In this document: positions 7,264 through 12,517 of the stretch, piece after piece
Layout of the letters: each line of letters opens with the position of its first letter
Numbering within the stretch: the stretch's first letter is position 1
Notes under the pieces: generated by a model
Database searches by the model: none
Seen by the model: only the letters and a program-made list of their open reading frames with translations
What the model was told of the DNA's origin: nothing
Source: Bacteroidota bacterium
GTDB lineage: Bacteria; Bacteroidota; Bacteroidia; JAADEI01
DNA length: 12,517 nucleotides
Direction of reading: 5' to 3'
Assembly: GCA_024280615.1 (NCBI GenBank)
Contig: JAJRPU010000162.1
Coordinates: 1 to 12,517 of the forward strand
Position numbers and translations under genes: made by a program

Positions 7264-7280
7264 GATACCTACTTCTTTTT
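7252..7280. terminator. Candidate bidirectional intrinsic terminator between convergent genes
   Basis: An inverted repeat pairs 7252-7264 with 7268-7280. The stem is AAAAAGAA-A-TAGG against CCTA-C-TTCTTTTT: 12 of 13 positions pair, with one A/C mismatch and a 3-nt ATA loop. It is flanked by an A-tract on one arm and a T-tract on the other, so each strand would read hairpin then U-run. Both convergent stop codons (TAG at 7261-7263 on +, TAG at 7271-7269 on -) lie inside the stem. Few G-C pairs make it weaker than a standard terminator. Confidence 0.5.
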
Positions 7281-8102
7281 TCTTGTCAAGATGACGCTTA
7301 TCAACAAGGCAAAACCACCTATTATAGAAATACCAGCTGATATCGGTATGTCAACATATATAGCGAAGAAGAGTCCTGCAGAGGTTAAAGCAATATTTGT
7401 TATCTGAGCCAATATTATCATAGAATGTAAACGCTTTGCCCATAAAAACGCTATAGACGCAGGCACAACCAATATGGAGAGCAACAAGACTATACCCACA
7501 CTTTCAATGGCAATCACTGTTAGTATAGCAACAAGAACAGAAACACTATATTGCCAGAAAGAAGGCATCATCCTTATGGAGTGGGCATAGACAGTATCAA
7601 AAGTTGATATGGCGAGGGCTCTAAAACCTGCAACAGTGAACATGATTGTTATAAACCAGATGCCCAGTGAGAAAAGTAGTTGTTTGGGCACCAGGGCTTG
7701 GTTGATAACGAAAAAAGAGAAGGGTATGTATGCCGCTTCGCCAAAAAGGACACACTCAGGGTCAAGGTCAACACTATATGTCCACAGGTCAATCATGAGC
7801 AATCCGAGAGCAAAGAGGAAAGTGAAAATCAAGCCCATTATCCCATCTGGATACATTCTGGTTTTCTGATGAAGCCATTCAATGCTTAGTGCTGTAATAA
7901 CTGCAAGAATAATCGCCAAAATAAGGAACCATTGGTTGTCATATATACCACCAATTAAATATCCTATTACAATGGCAGGCAGGACAGCGTGAGATATAGC
8001 ATCGCCAAGCATTCCAAAGCCTTTCAGGACAATGAATGAACCCAGGAGCGAAGCGGCACTTCCGACCAAAAGCAGAACAACTATTACCCAGAACCATTCC
8101 AT
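7269..8102 (-). CDS. Metal (Mn/Zn/Fe) ABC transporter permease, TroD/MntD-like
   Basis: This 277-residue integral inner-membrane permease belongs to the ABC-3 (zinc/manganese/iron uptake) family. It is almost entirely hydrophobic, with about eight or nine membrane spans. The N-terminal half carries the family motif GDAISHAVLP at 33-42, and later segments such as ESVGIVLLLSILVVPASIAF match the conserved core. It ends in a short basic tail (TRKKK). It should pair with the neighbouring fused permease to form a heterodimeric channel driven by the ATPase encoded upstream. Its ATG at 8102 lies within the 3' end of that permease gene (19-nt overlap), a sign of translational coupling. It is the last gene of the minus-strand operon, ending at the convergent terminator. 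Metal specificity cannot be read from the permease. Confidence 0.9.
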   Translation of the reverse strand: MEWFWVIVVLLLVGSAASLLGSFIVLKGFGMLGDAISHAVLPAIVIGYLIGGIYDNQWFLILAIILAVITALSIEWLHQKTRMYPDGIMGLIFTFLFALGLLMIDLWTYSVDLDPECVLFGEAAYIPFSFFVINQALVPKQLLFSLGIWFITIMFTVAGFRALAISTFDTVYAHSIRMMPSFWQYSVSVLVAILTVIAIESVGIVLLLSILVVPASIAFLWAKRLHSMIILAQITNIALTSAGLFFAIYVDIPISAGISIIGGFALLISVILTRKKK

Positions 8103-9352
8103 GGAACAGGTTTTTTATGTGGGTCATATTGTCTATCACGTAACAGTTCATAAAGTCTTTGTTCCACTTCTGGAGTTATGATGTGTTCAAGGCTTTCTGC
8201 ATAACTGTGCACCTTTTCAGGAGCAATTTTAACTATTTCACTAAAATAGAGTTCTAACAATCTGTGCAATCTGGTTAATCGCCTGGCTTTTTCAAGCCCG
8301 ATATTAGTTAGCGTCCATCTACTTCCAGAACGTTTAACAAGTCCTCTTATTTCTAAAACTTTAAGTAATATAGTCCATGAAGGGGGCGGGTCATCACAGG
8401 CTTGCCTCAAGTCTTCAAGGGAAAATGCATAGGACATATTTCCTGTTTTTTCCAGAACTTTATATGCGGCACGGAGAATGTTTTCCTGCCCACGAGACCA
8501 CTTAAACAGTACGTATTTGATTTTGTGCAATATGATTCCGTAGTGGGGGCTAAAAAGGATAGTCAAAAGCCCTATTAGTCCAGCGGAGAATATAATTAAT
8601 GGTCCAGTGGAAAGCCCTTCAACTTTCGCTGACACTACTCCGCCCAGCACAGCAAGGACAGCACCGCTTAACCCTGAGAGTAGTAAAGTGGAATATAGCC
8701 TTGTTGAGAAGAAACGTCCTATAAGGGCAGGGGCAATGAGCAGACCAACGGCAAGCACCACACCAGAAATATAAGCAGTGAGCAAGATGCCAGAAGCCAC
8801 AATAAAAAGCAATGTTTTCCTTAAGCTACTTATTGGTACCCGTTGTGTTCGCCCAAACACAGTATCAAAGCCAGTGAAAAACCATCCTCTATATAAAAAC
8901 CATATAACAAAGGAGCCTAATATGGACGCAATTACCATATATGGCACTTCCGAAGGCAGAATAGCGGACACCTCGCCCAGAAGCAATGTGTTTAACATTG
9001 TTTTTTCTACCGAAGGCATTTTCTGTGCTAAGGCAAGAAAAGCTATCCCTATGGCAAACATGAAAGCTAGCACAATGCCCAAAATAACATCTTCTTTTAG
9101 GGGAGTCCTGTCTTTGACGAACTCTATTAGTGTTGCAGCTAATAGTGTTGATGCAATAGCCCCCACAATTAGCATTGGAAACGACACATCAAGAAACATC
9201 AGGAATACGAAGGCAGCACCAGAAAGAACAGAATGCGATAATACATCTCCTATCAAAACCCTGTGATGAACCAACAGAATGGAACCCATTAGACCACTAA
9301 ACCATCCTATAAAAGCCAGAGCAATGAATATGTGCAAGGGCAGGTCCATCAT
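8084..9352 (-). CDS. Metal ABC transporter permease (TroC-like) fused to a C-terminal DtxR/MntR-type domain
   Basis: The start is ATG at 9352, which forms an ATGA overlap with the ATPase stop; upstream in-frame codons only shadow the ATPase gene. The product has 422 residues. Residues 1-~275 are an ABC-3 permease (motif IGDVLSHSVL at 34-43, many hydrophobic spans). Residues ~285-422 match the DtxR/MntR family: a winged-helix region (~288-355), then the metal-binding/dimerisation helices LHRLLELYFSEI (H363, E367) and KVHSYAESLEHIITPEVEQRL (H382, E386, E389, H390), and the terminal DPHKKPVP matching the family's DPHGxPIP. E386 replaces the Cys102 ligand of DtxR, as in Mn-sensing MntR. The recognition-helix segment (PSWTILLKVLE) is hydrophobic, so DNA binding is doubtful. 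It may be a cytoplasmic metal-sensing gate or a tethered repressor. Confidence 0.9.
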   Translation of the reverse strand: MMDLPLHIFIALAFIGWFSGLMGSILLVHHRVLIGDVLSHSVLSGAAFVFLMFLDVSFPMLIVGAIASTLLAATLIEFVKDRTPLKEDVILGIVLAFMFAIGIAFLALAQKMPSVEKTMLNTLLLGEVSAILPSEVPYMVIASILGSFVIWFLYRGWFFTGFDTVFGRTQRVPISSLRKTLLFIVASGILLTAYISGVVLAVGLLIAPALIGRFFSTRLYSTLLLSGLSGAVLAVLGGVVSAKVEGLSTGPLIIFSAGLIGLLTILFSPHYGIILHKIKYVLFKWSRGQENILRAAYKVLEKTGNMSYAFSLEDLRQACDDPPPSWTILLKVLEIRGLVKRSGSRWTLTNIGLEKARRLTRLHRLLELYFSEIVKIAPEKVHSYAESLEHIITPEVEQRLYELLRDRQYDPHKKPVPWNGSG

Positions 9353-10128
9353 CTGGTTGGTTTTTCCCTGAGATAGGAAAGGCGTTGACTGAGTTTTGCA
9401 AGGACGGGCAAGTGCCCTCCATAAGCACGCTCTATGTTCTTTGGAGTTAAGACTTTTTCGGGAGAACCTACTGAAACCGTATGCATGTTTAATAATACCA
9501 GCCACTGAAAATGCTCAGCAGCGGTAAACAAATTATGATGAACCACAACAACTGTTTTGCCTTTTGAAGCCTGTTGCTTAAGTAGTTCAAGCAAAGTCTC
9601 TTCTGTTTTTATATCGACGCCGGCAAATGGTTCGTCAAGCAGAAACAGGTCGGGGTCTTGAGCAAGAGCTCTAGCAAAGAACACTCTTTGTTGCTGACCT
9701 CCTGACAACTTGGATATTTGCCTGTTGCGATATTCCCACATGTCAACTGTTTCAAGGGCTTGCCGAACTATCTCTTTATCCTGTTTAGTGATTCGTTTCC
9801 ATAATCCTTTATGAACCCATCTTCCCATCATCACTACGTCATATACGGTAGCCGGAAAGGTCCAGTCTACCTCTTCCTTTTGCGGAACATAGGCAATTCG
9901 CTTATATACTTCGCTATATCTTTTGTTCCAGAATAGGATTGTTCCGGAATGTGGCTTAAGGATTTCTACCATAACCTTTAAAAGGGTTGACTTGCCGGCA
10001 CCATTAGGACCTATTATGCCTGCTATTACACCTTCTGGAATTTCAAAGGAAACGCCCCAGATTACCGGTCCCGAGTCATATCCGGCAGTTAGGTTAGTAA
10101 CTTTAATTACTGGATTCATTGTGTTCAT
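9349..10128 (-). CDS. Metal ABC transporter ATP-binding protein, TroB/MntB-like
   Basis: This is the cytoplasmic ATPase (259 residues) powering the two permeases. All nucleotide-binding motifs are intact: Walker A GPNGAGKST (40-48), Q-loop Gln83 in VPQKEEVDWTFP, ABC signature LSGGQQQR (141-148), Walker B LFLLDEPFAGVD (161-172) and H-loop VVVHHN (194-199). The Q-loop context VPQxxxVDWxFP is characteristic of Mn/Zn/Fe uptake ATPases (TroB, MntB, PsaB, ZnuC group). The start ATG at 10128 overlaps the end of the binding-protein gene by 26 nt; a second in-frame ATG at 10119 (residue 4) is an equally plausible start. The stop overlaps the next permease as ATGA. Confidence 0.93.
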   Translation of the reverse strand: MNTMNPVIKVTNLTAGYDSGPVIWGVSFEIPEGVIAGIIGPNGAGKSTLLKVMVEILKPHSGTILFWNKRYSEVYKRIAYVPQKEEVDWTFPATVYDVVMMGRWVHKGLWKRITKQDKEIVRQALETVDMWEYRNRQISKLSGGQQQRVFFARALAQDPDLFLLDEPFAGVDIKTEETLLELLKQQASKGKTVVVVHHNLFTAAEHFQWLVLLNMHTVSVGSPEKVLTPKNIERAYGGHLPVLAKLSQRLSYLREKPTR

Positions 10129-11056
10129 AAGTCAATCCATTTACTATTGTGTCTATGTTACTTTTGAACATTCCTGGAAGGGTTTCGGCTATTGTTCCGG
10201 GTTCGCCAAGGGCATCTGAGTAGAGGGTTCCACCTATCCGAACTTCCCAGCCTTTTTTTCTTACCAGTTCTTTCAGTGCAAGGATTCCCTTGTTGTTAAC
10301 AGAGGTTTCAACAAAGATAGCGGGAATTTGCCTTTTTACTATCAACTCGGCAAGTTTTTCTATGTCGGCAATGCCATATCTATCAAGGGTTGACACGCCT
10401 TGAAGAGTATAGACCTCAATACTGTATTCTTCACCTAAGTATGCGAAGGCATCGTGGGAAGTGATTAACACCCTTTTGGATGTAGGAATTTTTATTAGTC
10501 GGTCATGTGCATATTTATGCAACTTCATAAGTGTATCAACGTATCGTTGAGCGTTTTGCAAGAATTCTTTGTGGAACTGTGGAAAGCGAGCAGAAAGAAT
10601 ATCTGCAACATATAGAGTTACTTGTTTCCAGAGGGGCATACTGAACCACACATGGGGGTCATAGGTCTTAGTGGCACTGTCTGCAATAATTAGCATTTCT
10701 TTCGGTATTCCATCAGTAACGGCGAAAGTGTTATTTTTCTTAGCTTTCAACCCTTCAAACACCTCGGTCATTTTCCCTTCCAGATGCAAGCCGTGATAGA
10801 ATATAAGGTCTGCCTGGAGCAATTTGTTAATGTCTCCCGGGGTCGCTTTATAAAGATGGGGGTCTGTGCCCGGTCCCATCAGGGCTTCCACACACAGGAC
10901 CCCGTTGCCAACATGCTTGACCACATCAGCAACTATTCCAGTTGATGCTACCACATAGGGCTTCTCCCCACAATGAGAAGGCTTTTCTTGAACAGTGCAT
11001 GAAAATAGCAGTAAAACCCAGCCAATTAGCCAATAGATAGATTTAGTTATATTCAC
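10103..11056 (-). CDS. Metal-binding lipoprotein of ABC transporter, TroA/ZnuA-like (cluster A-I)
   Basis: The chosen start is GTG at 11056, overlapping the mltG stop as GTGA. It gives MNITKSIYWL, a hydrophobic core and LLFSC, making Cys20 the lipid anchor, and 317 residues. Further upstream codons in the same frame only shadow mltG. The metal ligands of the cluster A-I family are visible at DPH (H67), DPHVWF (H135), TSHDAF (H201) and LYSDALG (D281), an H-H-H-D set with spacing almost the same as Treponema TroA. This favours Zn/Mn and argues against the His/Glu set of PsaA-type proteins. The His/Asp-rich loop typical of ZnuA is absent. It captures metal in the periplasm and delivers it to the permease pair. 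Confidence 0.91.
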   Translation of the reverse strand: MNITKSIYWLIGWVLLLFSCTVQEKPSHCGEKPYVVASTGIVADVVKHVGNGVLCVEALMGPGTDPHLYKATPGDINKLLQADLIFYHGLHLEGKMTEVFEGLKAKKNNTFAVTDGIPKEMLIIADSATKTYDPHVWFSMPLWKQVTLYVADILSARFPQFHKEFLQNAQRYVDTLMKLHKYAHDRLIKIPTSKRVLITSHDAFAYLGEEYSIEVYTLQGVSTLDRYGIADIEKLAELIVKRQIPAIFVETSVNNKGILALKELVRKKGWEVRIGGTLYSDALGEPGTIAETLPGMFKSNIDTIVNGLTYEHNESSN

Positions 11057-12135
11057 GATGGTTCCTGTTTTGTTTGTTTCATTTTCTGATTGAGGTATTG
11101 ACGCCATCTTCTGGCACAGGCTAAATGTTCTTGGAATGTCCTTGAGAAGTCGTGATATCCGGACCCATCCGTTCGGGCACAGAAAAACAGGAAGTCGTGT
11201 TTTTTAGCGTTAAGAACTGCTTCAATAGCCTGTTTGGAAGGCGTTCCTATTGGACCAGGAGGCAATCCTTTGTATTTATACGTATTGTAGGGGGATTCTA
11301 CTTCCAACATTTTCCAAGTGATTCGTCTTATTGACCAATCGCCAAGAGCATATTTAATAGTTGGGTCCGCTTGCAGCCTCATTCCCTTACGCAATCTGTT
11401 AAGATAAACACCTGCAATAATAGGCATTTCATCAACCCTGTATGTTTCACTTTCCACTATTGAAGCCAGAATCATCACTTGCATCGGAGTGAGACCTATC
11501 TTTTCTGCTTTGGCAAGTCGTTCGGGAGTCCAGAACTTTTCATATTCCCGATACATTCTGTCAATCAACTGTTCAGGAGAAGTGTTCCACAGGAATTCGT
11601 AAGTGTCCGGTATAAAGATAGCTAGTACTGTTTGGGGCGTTAGTCCATATTTAGCAAGGAACACAGTGTCGGTAAGCACTTCCATTATCTGTTGTGAATC
11701 CGGTTCAAGATATTTCCCAAAGAATCCTGCAATTTGGGGCAAAAATCTGAATTTACGCCAAGATAACATTAGTGGTTCCTGACGCCCAGACCGTAGCATC
11801 CTGATAAGTTCAGGATAAGACATATCCTCTTCAATCCTGTATCTACCCGGATAGACGTGTTTATGATAGTTCATTTGGCGAGCCAACCACTTGAACGCTT
11901 CACAATCTGAAACTATTCCCTGATTACAAAGGTCGTTCATTACCCGCTCAAAAGTGGCACCTGTCGGAATGTATATGTATGTAACACCATTCTCTTCCTT
12001 CACAGATACGGAAGGAGCAAACAGCAGTTTATATGCATAGACGCCAACGGTTAAGCCAATAATGAGAACTAAAAGGAACAATAAGAGAAACCATCTGATG
12101 CGAAGTTTCTGTTTGACGTGTTTCTTTTTAACCAT
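11053..12135 (-). CDS. mltG: Endolytic murein transglycosylase MltG (YceG-like)
   Basis: MltG cleaves nascent glycan strands at the inner membrane and is thought to terminate peptidoglycan polymerisation. The 360-residue protein has a basic cytoplasmic N-terminus (MVKKKHVKQK), a single membrane anchor at ~15-35, a LysM-like/N-terminal subdomain, and the YceG catalytic domain. The catalytic motif ASIVESET contains Glu228, equivalent to E218 of E. coli MltG. The C-terminal region shows LQADPTIKYALGDW, SPYNTYKYKGLPPGPIGTPS and FFCARTDGSGYHDFS, all family hallmarks. The ATG at 12135 lies 2 nt after the engB stop, and the stop overlaps the metal-binding lipoprotein gene. The tail after FSRTFQEH is basic and Gln/Lys-rich. 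Confidence 0.95.
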   Translation of the reverse strand: MVKKKHVKQKLRIRWFLLLFLLVLIIGLTVGVYAYKLLFAPSVSVKEENGVTYIYIPTGATFERVMNDLCNQGIVSDCEAFKWLARQMNYHKHVYPGRYRIEEDMSYPELIRMLRSGRQEPLMLSWRKFRFLPQIAGFFGKYLEPDSQQIMEVLTDTVFLAKYGLTPQTVLAIFIPDTYEFLWNTSPEQLIDRMYREYEKFWTPERLAKAEKIGLTPMQVMILASIVESETYRVDEMPIIAGVYLNRLRKGMRLQADPTIKYALGDWSIRRITWKMLEVESPYNTYKYKGLPPGPIGTPSKQAIEAVLNAKKHDFLFFCARTDGSGYHDFSRTFQEHLACARRWRQYLNQKMKQTKQEPS

Positions 12136-12137
12136 TA

Positions 12138-12517
12138 TTAAAATTTATTAGAAGAATGTGTTACCTGTTGAATAATGCCGTGTATGAAGTTAAGCAGTTC
12201 TTCCCTTCCAACTCTGGTTTTGGCAGAAGAAATGAACATTTCGGGTAGTTCTTCCCACTCTGTTGATAATAGTTTTTGCCATTGAGTTATAACTTTTTTT
12301 ATTTCGTTCTTTGAAATCTTGTCGGTCTTTGTGAAGACTATTGCAATGGGAATTTGATTTTTCCCTGCCCACTGGATGAAGTCTTGGTCAATGGGCTGAG
12401 GAGCAAGCCGGCTATCAATCAGAACGAAAACGCTTGTCAATTCAGGTCTTTTAAGAAGATAATCTGCTATCATTTTTTGCCAACTCTGACGCTTTGTCTT
12501 AGCAGTTCTAGCATATC
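12138..12517 (-). CDS. engB: Ribosome biogenesis GTPase EngB/YsxC/YihA (partial, 5' end beyond window)
   Basis: EngB is a TRAFAC-class GTPase needed for late 50S subunit assembly. Only its C-terminal ~126 residues lie in the window. The reading frame stays open to the right edge, starting YARTAKTKRQSW, which matches the segment just after the G3 motif (PGYGYA) of EngB. The ATG at 12473 is therefore internal and not the start. Visible motifs are FVLIDSRLAPQPID, the G4 motif TKTD (with the preceding IVF), WEELPEMF and the G5 motif SSAK. The Walker A (G1), switch regions and start codon lie outside the window. It precedes mltG by 2 nt and is the furthest upstream gene of the minus-strand operon seen here. 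Confidence 0.94.
   Translation of the reverse strand, partial: YARTAKTKRQSWQKMIADYLLKRPELTSVFVLIDSRLAPQPIDQDFIQWAGKNQIPIAIVFTKTDKISKNEIKKVITQWQKLLSTEWEELPEMFISSAKTRVGREELLNFIHGIIQQVTHSSNKF

Noticed and set aside
8778..9266. A 162-codon open frame on the + strand, antisense to the first permease.
   Set aside because: It is the complement of a clearly conserved membrane protein, resembles no family, and lacks its own promoter or ribosome binding context.
9353..9505. A 51-residue N-terminal extension of the fused permease in the same frame.
   Set aside because: It lies entirely within the 3' end of the ATPase gene, is hydrophilic and not family-like; the ATGA overlap at 9352 marks the start.
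11057..11107. A 17-residue upstream extension of the metal-binding lipoprotein from an ATG at 11107.
   Set aside because: The extension would put a polar stretch ahead of the lipoprotein signal; the GTG at 11056 overlapping the mltG stop gives a normal signal peptide.
12471..12473. ATG that could be taken as the start of a 111-residue protein.
   Set aside because: The in-frame codons upstream (YARTAKTKRQSWQK) match EngB, so the gene is a fragment running off the window edge.
1..12517. Mobile elements, CRISPR arrays, toxin-antitoxin or phage-defence modules.
   Set aside because: No transposase, integrase, terminal repeats, spaced direct repeats or defence-type domains were seen; the gene content is housekeeping plus metal transport.

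Overview
The window looks like a chromosomal segment of a Bacteroidota-type, two-membrane bacterium. The sequence is moderately AT-rich and the genes are tightly packed. Evidence for the lineage: a short (~300 aa) Ppx/GppA protein, lipoproteins with short Gly/Ser-Cys lipoboxes, a PD40 propeller lipoprotein next to a secreted M28 peptidase, an LpxL-type acyltransferase (implying lipid A), an EngB and MltG pair, and weak or absent Shine-Dalgarno sequences. The genus cannot be named from the sequence. No phage, IS element, CRISPR array or other sign of an accessory island is visible. No gene-free stretch exceeds about 140 bp.

Left half (+ strand). A tRNA-Cys(GCA) is followed 7 nt later by a TTG-started ppx/gppA-like gene. 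Then comes a run of overlapping or near-abutting genes: a TolB-like (PD40) lipoprotein, a secreted M28 metallopeptidase with a C-terminal PDZ domain, and tsaB (t6A tRNA modification). After the only sizeable intergenic gap (4409-4547) a second + strand group starts: an ArsR-like winged-helix protein with an arginine tail, an LpxL-type acyltransferase with a short N-terminus, a secreted TPR protein, and two very small exported Lys/Cys-containing proteins (a soluble one and a lipoprotein, sharing a GTGA overlap).

Right half (- strand, read from the right edge leftwards). The order is engB (5' end cut by the window edge), mltG, and a complete high-affinity metal ABC importer of the TroABCD/MntABCD class: binding lipoprotein, ATPase, permease 1 and permease 2. 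Neighbouring genes overlap (GTGA, ATGA, 19-26 nt) or lie 2 nt apart, so this looks like one operon. Permease 1 carries a C-terminal DtxR/MntR-type domain fused to its membrane part, so the metal sensor normally encoded as a separate repressor (TroR/MntR) is physically part of the transporter. This is the most interesting feature of the window.

The two strands converge at about 7264-7268, where a near-perfect inverted repeat spans both stop codons and looks like a shared bidirectional terminator. The rest of the window is housekeeping: envelope biogenesis (mltG, acyltransferase), tRNA supply and modification (tRNA-Cys, tsaB), ribosome assembly (engB) and periplasmic proteolysis.
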